From NCBI RefSeq assembly GCF_000720925.1, contig NZ_JOEE01000001.1, forward strand, positions 248,001-312,000: a stretch of 64,000 bases of DNA, written 5' to 3'. The notes under the pieces are model-generated. The model did not search any database. It had not been told where the DNA came from and worked only from the letters and a program-made list of their open reading frames with translations. The position numbers were made by a program, and so were the translations under genes. The DNA is from Phycicoccus jejuensis. Lineage in GTDB: Bacteria; Actinomycetota; Actinomycetes; Actinomycetales; Dermatophilaceae. Shown here piece by piece: positions 1-10,257 of the stretch (positions within the stretch are counted from its first letter, which is position 1; every line of letters starts with the position of its first letter).

Positions 1-68
1 CCTTCTACGCCTTCGCCATCGGGCTCGGGGTCAACCTGCCCGCCGGCATCCTCCAGGGGATCCTCTGA
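1..68 (+). CDS. tctB: TctB-family small permease, C-terminal end only
   Basis: Only the last 21 codons lie in the window, read from base 3 and ending with [13 protein letters not shown] before TGA at 66-68. The hydrophobic end and the position directly before tctA, whose ATG at 68 shares the last base of this stop, point to the small membrane subunit of a tripartite tricarboxylate transporter. The family identity rests mainly on the neighbour, because so little of the protein is visible. Confidence 0.6.
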   Translation, partial: FYAFAIGLGVNLPAGILQGIL

Positions 69-1645
69 TGGACAACGTCAACGCCCTGCTCGGCGGTTTC
101 GCCGCCGTCATCACGCCGATGAACCTGCTCATCGCGCTGCTCGGGGTCACCGTCGGCACCGCCGTCGGCGTCCTGCCCGGCATCGGCCCGGCGATGACCG
201 TCGCGCTCCTGCTGCCGGTCACCTACGGGCTGCCGGTCGAGCAGTCGCTCATCCTCTTCGGCGGCATCTTCTACGGCGGCATGTACGGCGGGTCGACGAC
301 CTCGATCCTCCTCAACACCCCCGGCGAGTCCGCCTCGGTCGTCACCGCCCTCGAGGGCAACAAGATGGCCAAGGCCGGGCGCGCCGCCCAGGCCCTCGCG
401 ACCTCGGCCATCGGCTCGTTCGTCGCCGGCACCATCGCCACCGCGGCCATCGTCTTCGTCATGCCGCAGGTCGTCGACTTCGCGATCACGCTGGGCTCGC
501 CCGAGTTCCTCGCGATCATCCTCGTCGCCTTCGTCGGCACCGCCGCCATCCTCGGCTCCTCGCGGGTGCGTGGGTTCGCGGCGCTGCTCGTCGGGCTCGC
601 GCTCGGGCTCGTCGGCACCGACTTCGTCACCGGCCAGCAGCGGCTGACCTTCGGCAGCCCGTTCCTCGCCGACAACATCGACGTCGTCGTCGTCGCGGTC
701 GGCATCTTCGCCGTCGGCGAGGCCCTCTGGGTCGCGGCGCACCTGCGGCGCAAGGCCGCCACGGTCATCCCCGTCGGCCGCCCGTGGATGTCCAAGGAGG
801 ACTGGGGCCGCTCGTGGAAGCCGTGGCTGCGCGGCACCGCGCTGGGCTTCCCCTTCGGGGCGATCCCCGCCGGCGGCGCCGAGATCCCGACGTTCCTCTC
901 GTACCTCACCGAGCGGAAGCTCACCAAGCACCCCGAGGAGTTCGGCAAGGGCGCCATCGAGGGCGTCGCCGGGCCCGAGGCCGCGAACAACGCGTCGGCC
1001 GCCGGCACGATGGTGCCGCTGCTCGCGCTCGGCCTGCCGACCAACGCGACCGCGGCGATCATCATCGCGGCGTTCATGTCCTACGGCATCGAGCCCGGGC
1101 CGCTGCTGCTCACCAAGGAGCCGGACCTCGTCTGGATGCTCGTCGCGAGCCTCTTCATCGGCAACTTCTTCCTGCTCGTGCTCAACCTGCCGCTGGCACC
1201 GACCTGGGCGAAGCTGCTGCGCATCCCGCGGCCCTACCTCTACGCGGGGATCCTCTTCTTCGCGTCGATGGGCGCCTACGCGGTCAACGCGCAGCCGTTC
1301 GACCTCTTCCTGCTGCTCGCCCTCGGCGGGCTCGGGTTCGCGATGCGGCGCTTCGGCCTGCCGGTGCTGCCGCTCATCGTCGGCACCATCCTCGGCCCGC
1401 TGTTCGAGCGGCACATGCGGCGCTCGCTGCAGACGACCGGTGGCGACATCTCGGGTCTCGTCGGCGGACCGGTCGCGTGGGTCTGCTACGCGTTCGTCCT
1501 CGCGGTCCTCCTCTGGCCGCTCGTCGCCCGGCTGATCGGCCGTGGCCGAGGCGGCTCGGACGACGACACCCCCGGCGACGACTCACCGCCCTCCCCGGGC
1601 GTCGAGTACGACCGGGTCGCCACGTGGGAAGGAGTCGGGTCGTGA
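68..1645 (+). CDS. tctA: Tripartite tricarboxylate transporter, large permease TctA
   Basis: The 525-residue polytopic membrane protein is the large subunit of a TTT-family transporter, which takes up carboxylates such as citrate together with a binding protein (TctC) and TctB. Family motifs are visible: [10 protein letters not shown] near residues 34-43, the Gly-rich segment [19 protein letters not shown] at about 69-87, and [12 protein letters not shown] near 301-312. The length is normal for TctA. The ATG overlaps the tctB stop by one base and the TGA at the end overlaps the GTG of the next gene, so translation is probably coupled through the cluster. The binding protein should lie upstream of the window. 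The substrate cannot be told from sequence. Confidence 0.95.
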   Translation: MDNVNALLGGFAAVITPMNLLIALLGVTVGTAVGVLPGIGPAMTVALLLPVTYGLPVEQSLILFGGIFYGGMYGGSTTSILLNTPGESASVVTALEGNKMAKAGRAAQALATSAIGSFVAGTIATAAIVFVMPQVVDFAITLGSPEFLAIILVAFVGTAAILGSSRVRGFAALLVGLALGLVGTDFVTGQQRLTFGSPFLADNIDVVVVAVGIFAVGEALWVAAHLRRKAATVIPVGRPWMSKEDWGRSWKPWLRGTALGFPFGAIPAGGAEIPTFLSYLTERKLTKHPEEFGKGAIEGVAGPEAANNASAAGTMVPLLALGLPTNATAAIIIAAFMSYGIEPGPLLLTKEPDLVWMLVASLFIGNFFLLVLNLPLAPTWAKLLRIPRPYLYAGILFFASMGAYAVNAQPFDLFLLLALGGLGFAMRRFGLPVLPLIVGTILGPLFERHMRRSLQTTGGDISGLVGGPVAWVCYAFVLAVLLWPLVARLIGRGRGGSDDDTPGDDSPPSPGVEYDRVATWEGVGS

Positions 1646-2037
1646 CCGTCCTCGTGGGCTACGTCCCCAACGCCCTCGGCGAGGCCACCCTGCGCGCCGG
1701 CGTCGAGGAGTCGCGCCGCCGCTCCGAGCCCCTCGTCGTGCTCAACATGTCGCGCGACGACGTCCTCGTCGACGCCCGGCGCGCCCCGGCCGACGACCTC
1801 GAGCGGGTCGACCGCGACGTGCGCGAGCTCGGCGTCGACGTCGAGGTCGTCCAGGTCGAGGAGGGCGGTGACGCCGCCGAGGCCCTCGTCGAGGCGGCGA
1901 CGACGCACCATGCGTCCGTGCTCGTCATCGGGCTGCGGCACCGCAGCGCCGTCGGCAAGCTCATCCTCGGGTCGGTCGCCCAGCGCGTCCTGCTCGGGGC
2001 GCCGTGCCCGGTGCTCGCCGTCAAGGCGCAGTCGTGA
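1642..2037 (+). CDS. Universal stress protein (UspA family)
   Basis: The 131-residue single-domain protein starts with [10 protein letters not shown] and carries the ATP-binding pattern G-x2-hydrophilic-x9-G-S late in the chain ([18 protein letters not shown], about residues 97-114), followed by the usual PCPVLAV strand. The GTG start at 1642 overlaps the tctA stop (GTGA). Usp proteins bind ATP or AMP and modulate stress responses, and some sit next to or fused with transporters. Here the coupling to tctA suggests a regulatory partner of the carboxylate permease, which is an inference. A second Usp is coupled to an unrelated transporter near 58916-59347. Confidence 0.88.
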   Translation: MTVLVGYVPNALGEATLRAGVEESRRRSEPLVVLNMSRDDVLVDARRAPADDLERVDRDVRELGVDVEVVQVEEGGDAAEALVEAATTHHASVLVIGLRHRSAVGKLILGSVAQRVLLGAPCPVLAVKAQS

Positions 2038-2522
2038 GCGGCGTGCCGGAGGTGGCGGTCTCGACCGCGGACCTCTACGACGAGCACGGCGACGCGCTGC
2101 AGTCCTGCTCCCTGCAGCTGCGGCACGTCGGCGGCCGGCGGCAGTTCACCGGCGTCGTCGCGACGATCCGGTGCCACCGCGACAACGCGCTCGTCAAGGC
2201 CACGCTGGCGACACCCGGCGAGGGCCGGGTGCTCGTCGTCGACGGCGGCGGCTCGCTGGAGTCGGCGCTCGTCGGCGACCTCATCGCCGGCTCGGCGGTC
2301 TCCAACGGCTGGGCGGGTGTCGTCGTCCACGGCGCCGTCCGCGACTCGGTGGCCATCGGCGGCCTGCCGCTCGGCGTGCTCGCCCTCGGCACGAACCCGC
2401 GCAAGTCGGCCAAGGACGGCGTCGGCGAGGTCGACGTGCCGGTCGCGTTCGGCGGGGTCGAGTTCGTCCCCGGCGCGACCCTGTGGGCCGACGAGGACGG
2501 CATCCTCGTCACCCGCCCCTGA
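2034..2522 (+). CDS. RraA-like protein (possible 4-hydroxy-4-methyl-2-oxoglutarate/oxaloacetate aldolase)
   Basis: The 162-residue protein matches the RraA/HMG-aldolase fold in length. It shows the hallmark [14 protein letters not shown] segment (about residues 91-104), where the Arg-Asp pair binds substrate and divalent metal, preceded by GDLIAGSA. The GTG at 2034 overlaps the Usp stop and gives the right N-terminus; a longer reading to 2004 would lie inside the Usp gene. RraA of E. coli inhibits RNase E, while many homologues are class II pyruvate aldolases acting on tricarboxylate-like HMG or oxaloacetate. Linkage to a tricarboxylate permease favours the aldolase role here (inference). A terminator-like palindrome follows. 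Confidence 0.85.
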   Translation: MSGVPEVAVSTADLYDEHGDALQSCSLQLRHVGGRRQFTGVVATIRCHRDNALVKATLATPGEGRVLVVDGGGSLESALVGDLIAGSAVSNGWAGVVVHGAVRDSVAIGGLPLGVLALGTNPRKSAKDGVGEVDVPVAFGGVEFVPGATLWADEDGILVTRP

Positions 2523-2590
2523 CCTCGACGACCCTTGACCTCGACGCCCCTTGACCCCGACGCAGACCCGGGACCCCCTGCTCCCACCCG

Positions 2591-2650
2591 TCGAGTGAAC
2601 AGAACACGCCGTGTGCAGCCCTCTGCGCGCGGCGTGTCCTGTTCACTCGA
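2591..2650. terminator. Long inverted repeat between convergent genes, likely bidirectional terminator
   Basis: Arms at 2591-2610 and 2631-2650 pair over 19 of 20 bases (starting TCGAGTGAACAG), and the inner bases 2611-2618 and 2623-2630 extend the stem imperfectly. It sits between the end of the tct cluster and the end of the opposite-strand MarR gene. No U-run follows on either side, as is common for actinobacterial terminator hairpins. Confidence 0.6.
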
Positions 2651-2686
2651 TGGGGTCAGGCACCGGGTCAGGGCGGCGTCGGAGGG

Positions 2687-3160
<474 letters not shown>

Positions 3161-3196
3161 GCCGGGAATGGTAGCGCGGGGTCGTGTGTTGGGCTC

Positions 3197-3218
3197 ATTG
3201 TGAGGTAGCCTCAGCAAT
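3197..3218. promoter_or_regulatory. Palindrome in the marR/ABC exporter divergent promoter (candidate operator)
   Basis: TGAGG-TAG-CCTCA (3201-3213) is a perfect 5-3-5 palindrome, and the flanks ATTG and CAAT extend the symmetry with one extra base. It lies between the divergent starts at 3160 and 3245, about 25 bases before the exporter's Shine-Dalgarno. The simplest reading is a MarR operator. The centre also faintly resembles an iron-box (IdeR/DtxR) core, so iron control is an alternative. Confidence 0.5.
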
Positions 3219-3244
3219 AGTCCGACCGAGAAGGAGGGGTGCCC

Positions 3245-5125
3245 GTGACAGCGGCCCCGACCCAGACCCCCGCCCGCCCCGCGGCGCGCCACGACGCGGG
3301 AGGCCGCGGCGGACGCGGCGTCCTCTCCGTCGACCCGCGCGACCGCGCCCGCCTCGAGGAGGCGCCGGTCAGCCTGCGCCGCGTCCTCGCCCTCTTCGCG
3401 CCGCACCGTGGCCGCATCGCCGTCGTCGTCGGCATCATCGTCGTCACGAGCGTCGTCGGGCTCGCCCAGCCGTTCCTCGTCCGCGAGGTCGTCGACGTCG
3501 CCATCCCGCAGCAGGACGTGCGGCTCCTCGTCCTGGCCGTCGCCGCGATGATCACCGTCGCCGCCGTCACGCAGCTGCTCGGCGTCGTGCAGACCTGGCT
3601 CTCGACCCAGGTCGGCCAGCGTGTCATGCACGGCCTGCGCACCACCGTCTTCACCCACCTCCAGCGCCAGTCGCTCGGCTTCTTCACCCGTACCCGCGGC
3701 GGCGAGGTGCAGTCGCGCCTCGTCAACGACGTCGGCGGGATGCAGGGCGTCGTCACCTCGACCGCGACGTCCATCGCCTCGAACGTCACGACCGCCGTCG
3801 CCACCGCGGTCGCGATGGTCGCCCTCTCGTGGCGCCTGTCGCTGCTCTCGCTCCTCGTCGTGCCGCCGGCGATCTGGCTGACCCGCAAGGTCGCGCTGAT
3901 GCGCCGCGAGGTCACCGCCCGCCAGCAGCGCCGGCTCGCCGACCTCAACGCCCAGATCGAGGAGGGGCTGTCGGTCTCGGGCATCCGCCTCGCGAAGACC
4001 CTCGGCACGACCTCGCACTCGGCGCGGCGCTTCGCCGACACCTCCGAGGACCTCGTCGGGCTCGAGCTGCGCTCGCAGCTCGCCGGGCGCTGGCGGATGG
4101 CGACGATGCAGATCGTCTTCGCGGTCATCCCCGCGCTCGTCTACCTCGCGGCCGGGCTGCCGGCGACGTCCGGCGGCATGACCATCGGCACGCTCGTCGC
4201 CTTCACCGCGCTGCAGGGCGGCATCTTCCGACCGCTCATGGGGCTGCTCAACGTCACCGCGCAGTGGGTGGCATCGATGGCTCTGTTCTCGCGCGTCTTC
4301 GAGTACCTCGACCTCGTGCCGGACGTGCCCGCGCCGACGCACCCCGTGCCGATGGACCCCGCGCGGGTCGCCGGCCACGTGCGGGTCGAGGGCGCGACCG
4401 TGCGCTACCCCGGGTCGGCGCGCGACGCCGTGTCGGGCGTGACGCTGGACGTGCCCGCCGGGTCGACCCTCGCCCTCGTCGGGCCCACCGGCTCGGGCAA
4501 GTCGACCGTCGCCGGGCTCCTCGGGCGGCTGCTCGACCCCGACGCGGGCCGGGTGACGGTCGACGGGGTCGACGTGCGCGACCTCGACCCCGACGTGCTC
4601 GCCTCCGTCGTCGGCACGGTCTCGCAGGAGAGCTACCTCGTCCACGCGACCGTCCGCGAGAACCTGCTCCTCGCCCGCCCGGAGGCGACCGAGGCCGAGC
4701 TCTGGCGGGCGCTCGGCGCGGCCCAGGTCGCCGACCTCGTCGCGTCGCTGCCCGAGGGACTCGACACGGTCGTCGGGGCGCGCGGCCACCGGTTCAGCGG
4801 CGGCGAGCAGCAGCGGCTGGCCGTCGCCCGGACCATCCTGCGCGACCCGCCGGTGCTCGTCCTCGACGAGGCGACCTCCGCCCTCGACACCGCCACCGAG
4901 CGCGCGCTGCAGTCGGCGCTCGACGAGCTGGCCCGCGGGCGCACGACGGTGACCATCGCCCACCGGCTCTCGACCGTGCGGCGCGCCCACCGCATCGCCG
5001 TGCTCGACGCCGGCCGGGTCGTCGAGTCCGGGACGCACGAGGAGCTGCTCGCCCTCGGTGGCCGGTACGCCGACCTCGTGGCCGCCGCGGAGGGCACCCC
5101 CGCCACCGTCCCCGTCCCCGCCTGA
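3245..5125 (+). CDS. ABC exporter, fused membrane and ATPase domains
   Basis: The 626-residue half-transporter has an N-terminal six-helix membrane domain (about residues 45-320) and a C-terminal nucleotide-binding domain: Walker A GPTGSGKST near 413, signature FSGGEQQRLAVAR near 516, Walker B VLVLDEATSALD near 537 and the H-loop in TIAHRLS. The GTG at 3245 is preceded by AAGGAGG at a spacing of 7; the in-frame GTG at 3239 is too close to it. The domain order is that of type IV exporters, which act as homo- or heterodimers on lipids, drugs or peptides. The divergent MarR gene suggests induction by a small molecule. The substrate is not predictable. Confidence 0.93.
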   Translation: MTAAPTQTPARPAARHDAGGRGGRGVLSVDPRDRARLEEAPVSLRRVLALFAPHRGRIAVVVGIIVVTSVVGLAQPFLVREVVDVAIPQQDVRLLVLAVAAMITVAAVTQLLGVVQTWLSTQVGQRVMHGLRTTVFTHLQRQSLGFFTRTRGGEVQSRLVNDVGGMQGVVTSTATSIASNVTTAVATAVAMVALSWRLSLLSLLVVPPAIWLTRKVALMRREVTARQQRRLADLNAQIEEGLSVSGIRLAKTLGTTSHSARRFADTSEDLVGLELRSQLAGRWRMATMQIVFAVIPALVYLAAGLPATSGGMTIGTLVAFTALQGGIFRPLMGLLNVTAQWVASMALFSRVFEYLDLVPDVPAPTHPVPMDPARVAGHVRVEGATVRYPGSARDAVSGVTLDVPAGSTLALVGPTGSGKSTVAGLLGRLLDPDAGRVTVDGVDVRDLDPDVLASVVGTVSQESYLVHATVRENLLLARPEATEAELWRALGAAQVADLVASLPEGLDTVVGARGHRFSGGEQQRLAVARTILRDPPVLVLDEATSALDTATERALQSALDELARGRTTVTIAHRLSTVRRAHRIAVLDAGRVVESGTHEELLALGGRYADLVAAAEGTPATVPVPA

Positions 5126-5143
5126 CGTCAGCCACACGGACCC

Positions 5144-5234
5144 CACGCGTATCGGGTGACCCGATACGGCCGCGCTCCACCCGAGTTCCGTTCCCGGGTG
5201 GAGCGCAGGGTTGTCGGGTCACCCGATACGCGTG
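5144..5234. repeat. Composite palindrome with three hairpins (possible cruciform or terminator)
   Basis: Outer arms at about 5144-5167 and 5214-5234 are inverted copies over 21 bases. Each arm is itself a palindrome (TATCGGGT-G-ACCCGATA on the left). The inside holds a third stem, 5172-5183 with 5195-5206, 12 bases perfect. A smaller stem (ACCCGAG/CTCGGGT) follows near 5242-5258. It occupies the gap between the ABC exporter and hutH. It can act as a terminator of the exporter message, but the nested design is unusual. Confidence 0.65.
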
Positions 5235-5321
5235 TGGTGAGACCCGAGCGGTCTCGGGTGCGAGACAGGATGGTGCCCCGCGTGCTGGCCGACGCGGCGC
5301 ACCGGCCCTCCAATGGGAGGC

Positions 5322-6896
5322 ATGACCGAGACCCCCGCCGCCTCCGCCGTGCTGCCCGACCGCGTCGTCGTCGGCGCCGGTCCGCTGACCGTCGAGGAGG
5401 TCGTCGCGGTCGCCCGCCACGGCGCCCGGGTCGTCCTCGACGACGCCGCGCTGGCCGAGGTCCGCCGCACCCGGGGGATCATCCGGGACCTGGCCGACGA
5501 CACCGTGCCGCACTACGGCATCTCCACCGGCTTCGGCGCGCTCGCGACCCGGCACATCCCCGTGGACCTGCGGCACCGGTTGCAGCGCAGCCTGATCCGT
5601 AGCCACGCGGCGGGGTCGGGGCCCGAGGTCGAGCGCGAGGTCGTCCGCGCGCTCATGCTCCTGCGGGTCGCCACCCTGGCCACCGGGCGCACCGGCGTCC
5701 GCGAGGAGACGCTGCGCACCTACGCCGGGATGCTCGACGCCGGCATCACCCCGGTCGTCCACGAGTACGGCTCGCTCGGCTGCTCCGGCGACCTCGCGCC
5801 CCTGTCGCACTGCGCCCTCGCGTTGATGGGGGAGGGCGAGGTCCGCGACGCCGCGGGGGAGCGGATGCCCGCCGAGGACGCGCTGGCGGCCGCAGGCCTC
5901 GCGCCCGTCGAGCTCGAGGAGAAGGAGGGGCTCGCGCTCGTCAACGGCACCGACGGAATGCTCGGGATGCTCTGCCTCGCCCTGCACGACCTGCGCGGGC
6001 TGCTCGTCGTCGCCGACGTCGCCGCGGCCATGTCCGTCGAGGGGCTGCTCGGCACCGACGACGTCTTCGCCGCCGACCTCCACGCGCTGCGCCCCCAGCC
6101 GGGACAGGCGGTGTCGGCCGCGAACATCCGCAAGGTGATGGCGCACAGCCCGATCCGCGAGTCGCACCGCACGGAGGCGTGCACCCGCGTCCAGGACGCC
6201 TACTCGCTGCGCTGCGCCCCGCAGGTCGCCGGCGGCGCCCGCGACACGGTCGACCACGCCGCCCGCGTCGCCGGGTACGAGCTCGCGTCGGCCGTCGACA
6301 ACCCGGTGGTCACGCCCGACGGCCGGGTCGAGTCCAACGGCAACTTCCACGGCGCGCCCGTCGCCTACGTCCTCGACTTCCTCGCGATCGTCGCCGCCGA
6401 CGTCGCCTCGATGTCCGAGCGCCGCACCGACCGGTTCCTCGACGTCGCGCGCAGCCACGGCCTGCCGCCGTTCCTCGCCGACGACCCGGGCGTCGACAGC
6501 GGCCACATGATCGCGCAGTACACGCAGGCGGCCATCGTGTCGGAGATGAAGCGCCTCGCCGCGCCGGCGTCGGTCGACTCCATCCCGTCCTCGGCGATGC
6601 AGGAGGACCACGTCTCGATGGGCTGGTCCGGGGCGCGCAAGCTGCGTCGCTCGGTCGACGGCCTTGCCCGGGTGCTCGCCGTCGAGGTGCTGACGGCGGC
6701 CCGGGGACTGCAGCTGCGGGCGCCGCTCGAGCCGGCGCCGGCCACCGGGGCAGTCGTCGCGGCCCTCACCGCCGCCGGGGCCGGCGAGCCCGGCCCGGAC
6801 CGCTTCCTCGCGCCCGAGATCGAGGTCGCGCACCGGCTCGTCGTCGACGGCACCGTCCGGCGCGTCGTCGAGGAGCACACCGGCCCTCTCGCCTGA
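5322..6896 (+). CDS. hutH: Histidine ammonia-lyase
   Basis: The 524-residue enzyme removes ammonia from L-histidine to give urocanate, the first step of histidine degradation. The prosthetic-group loop reads GSLGCSGDLAPLSH, with the MIO-forming triad as Cys154-Ser155-Gly156 instead of the textbook Ala-Ser-Gly; as I recall, actinomycete HutH proteins share this Cys. Other family segments are GISTGFGALA near 66 and YSLRCAPQV. The ATG at 5322 directly follows GGGAGG, an unusually tight spacing, and the ATG at 5313 is an alternative. The downstream hut genes start about 1 kb later with opposite-strand genes between, so hutH is probably its own unit. Confidence 0.97.
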   Translation: MTETPAASAVLPDRVVVGAGPLTVEEVVAVARHGARVVLDDAALAEVRRTRGIIRDLADDTVPHYGISTGFGALATRHIPVDLRHRLQRSLIRSHAAGSGPEVEREVVRALMLLRVATLATGRTGVREETLRTYAGMLDAGITPVVHEYGSLGCSGDLAPLSHCALALMGEGEVRDAAGERMPAEDALAAAGLAPVELEEKEGLALVNGTDGMLGMLCLALHDLRGLLVVADVAAAMSVEGLLGTDDVFAADLHALRPQPGQAVSAANIRKVMAHSPIRESHRTEACTRVQDAYSLRCAPQVAGGARDTVDHAARVAGYELASAVDNPVVTPDGRVESNGNFHGAPVAYVLDFLAIVAADVASMSERRTDRFLDVARSHGLPPFLADDPGVDSGHMIAQYTQAAIVSEMKRLAAPASVDSIPSSAMQEDHVSMGWSGARKLRRSVDGLARVLAVEVLTAARGLQLRAPLEPAPATGAVVAALTAAGAGEPGPDRFLAPEIEVAHRLVVDGTVRRVVEEHTGPLA

Positions 6897-6938
6897 CCCA
6901 CCCGCACTCTTCCCCTCGTTCCCTCTCCTCTCTCACCA

Positions 6939-6988
6939 CGAACGCGTGTGAAATCGCCGGTGGTCCCCGGCGATTTCACACACGTTCG
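6939..6988. terminator. Palindrome family copy 1 (convergent hutH and methyltransferase)
   Basis: Arms 6939-6960 and 6967-6988 pair over 21 of 22 bases around a 6-base loop; the core is GTGTGAAATCGCCGG. It lies between convergent gene ends. The single mismatch is C-A in plus-strand RNA but G-U in minus-strand RNA. Three more copies are at 22776, 24011 and 44804. Confidence 0.7.
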
Positions 6989-7046
6989 GGGAAGGTAGAG
7001 GGGGGCGAGGTGCGGGGGTCGGAAGCGGGGGGTGGGGGTGGAAAGG

Positions 7047-7739
7047 TCAGGGGCGGCGGGTGGCGCGGACGACGAGGTCGTCGTGGTGGTGGGCTCCGGA
7101 CCCGCCGCTGATGCTCCGCGGCCGGCGCTCCGGCCCGACGACGTCCCAGCCGTCGCCGAGGCCCGCCGCGACGCCGGCCGGCGCGAGCAGGAGGTCGGGG
7201 TCGAAGCCGTGCTCGATGGCGCGCTCGCGGTCGACGTCGGCGTGGTGGACGAACACGAGCGTCCCGCCGGGGGCGACGAGCGCGGCCAGGCGCTCGACCG
7301 GCCCGGTCTCGAGGTCGAGCGCGGGGTAGAACACCGACACGAGGTCGAACCCGCCCGCGGGCAGGTCGGCCTCGGTCAGCCCGGCGTGCACCCAGTCGAC
7401 GAGCACCCCCGACGCCTCGGCGGCCGCCCGAGCACGCGCCAGGGCCACCCCGGACGGGTCGAGCGCGGTCACCGTCCAGCCCCGGGTCGCCAGCCACACG
7501 GCGTCGGCGCCCTCGCCGCAGCCGACGTCGAGCGCCCGCGCCGGGGTCAGCGTGGCGGCCTCGACGGTCAGCGCGTGGTTGGGCTCACCGCTCCACACCC
7601 GGTCGAGCTCGGCGTACCGCGCGTCCCAGACGGACTCGTCGTCGCGCAGCGTCCGGCCGTGCTCCGGGTCGGGCCCGCCGGGGCCGTGGTCCGCGTGGCC
7701 TTGGGTCTCGCCGTGCCGGTGCGCCTCGTGCGTCGTCAT
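7047..7739 (-). CDS. Class I SAM-dependent methyltransferase
   Basis: The 230-residue protein has the Rossmann-type SAM site ALDVGCGEGADAVWLA (about residues 69-84) with acidic motif II following in TALDPSGVALARA. The N-terminal 35 residues are rich in His, Gly and Asp (MTTHEAHRHGETQGHADHG), which may be a metal-binding or simply unstructured tail. ATG at 7739 was chosen because it is the first start after the hutU promoter region; longer readings run antisense to hutU. The order DDESVWDARYAELDRVWSGEPN before motif I resembles tellurite-resistance/thiopurine-like methyltransferases. Its substrate is unknown and it has no evident link to histidine breakdown. Confidence 0.85.
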   Translation of the reverse strand: MTTHEAHRHGETQGHADHGPGGPDPEHGRTLRDDESVWDARYAELDRVWSGEPNHALTVEAATLTPARALDVGCGEGADAVWLATRGWTVTALDPSGVALARARAAAEASGVLVDWVHAGLTEADLPAGGFDLVSVFYPALDLETGPVERLAALVAPGGTLVFVHHADVDRERAIEHGFDPDLLLAPAGVAAGLGDGWDVVGPERRPRSISGGSGAHHHDDLVVRATRRP

Positions 7740-7916
7740 GCCCCGAGTCTGCTCCGGGAGGCGCCGCCGCGTGGGCATCCCGTTGCCGTTCCGGCAAAGG
7801 ACGACGTCCGGGGGAGGGTGGCGCGTCTCGCATCTCAGACGCCACCGGCCGTCGCCCCCTCCCACCGGCGACGGCACGCCGCGACAGTGGGATGACTGCG
7901 ACGAAGGAGACCCGAG

Positions 7917-9572
<1,656 letters not shown>

Positions 9573-9590
9573 CCCCGAGATGTCCACTGA

Positions 9591-9649
9591 TTGCGAGTTC
9601 CGCCGCCGACACGCCGCCGGAACGGCGGGTCGAGCGGCGGAACTCGCAA
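9591..9649. terminator. Nested inverted repeat between hutU and the YbaK-type gene
   Basis: Outer arms 9591-9606 and 9634-9649 are a perfect 16-base match (TTGCGAGTTCCGCCGC). An inner stem CCGCC/GGCGG sits near 9614-9627. It lies between two convergent genes, so it likely ends transcription from both sides. Confidence 0.65.
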
Positions 9650-9672
9650 GAAGTCGGGGGGTGGGGTCGGGG

Positions 9673-10152
9673 TCAGCGGGGGGTGACGGGGTCGGTGACG
9701 TCCGCGACGTCGGCGTCGAGGGCGGCGACCAGGGCGTCGGCCCCGACGGTGGCCGCGACGCCGTGCGCGCCGGCGCCGATGGATACCGTGCGCCCGGTCA
9801 GCGTCGCGTCGGCGACGACCGGCAGGCGGCGCAGCGCCCCGAACGGGGTGATCGTTCCGCGCTCGTACCCGGTGACGTCGCGGGCCACGTCAGCGGGCGG
9901 CATCGAGAGCCGGTTGACGCCGAGGTGCGCCCGCAGCTTGGGCCACGAGATCTCGCGGTCGCCCGGGACGAGGACGAAGAGGTGGTCGCCGTCGCCGCGG
10001 CGCACGACGAGCGTCTTGACGATGCCCGACGGCTCGACCCCGCGCAGCCGGGCCGCCTCCTCGAGCGAGCCGACGCGACCGTGGCTCGTGATGTCGTACG
10101 CGAGCCCCGACTCGGCGAGGGCGGCACGTGCGCGGTCGGCTCCGTCATCCAT
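9673..10152 (-). CDS. YbaK/ProX-type aminoacyl-tRNA deacylase
   Basis: The 159-residue single-domain protein has the YbaK fold pattern: GVEPSGIVKTLVVRRGD with the conserved Lys, LVPGDREISWPKLRAHLG, and GYERGTITPFG around the substrate pocket. Such proteins hydrolyse mischarged tRNAs such as Cys-tRNA-Pro or Ala-tRNA-Pro. The ATG at 10152 has no Shine-Dalgarno, but TACGCT lies 6 bases upstream on the gene strand (10164-10159), as expected for a leaderless message. It sits on the opposite strand inside the hut gene group and probably has nothing to do with it. Which mischarged species it clears is not clear from sequence. Confidence 0.9.
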   Translation of the reverse strand: MDDGADRARAALAESGLAYDITSHGRVGSLEEAARLRGVEPSGIVKTLVVRRGDGDHLFVLVPGDREISWPKLRAHLGVNRLSMPPADVARDVTGYERGTITPFGALRRLPVVADATLTGRTVSIGAGAHGVAATVGADALVAALDADVADVTDPVTPR

Positions 10153-10257
10153 CCGCCCAGCGTAGGACCGGTGCCCGGGCGGGCTCGTCTCGCACCCAAG
10201 ACAATCGGCCTGCACCTCCGCCACCACGCCCCGGGCCGAGTTGGTGCAATGGGGTCC

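Noticed and set aside
3201-3213. IdeR/DtxR iron box before the ABC exporter
   Set aside because: Only the core is similar and the outer bases do not match; the adjacent MarR gene offers a simpler explanation.
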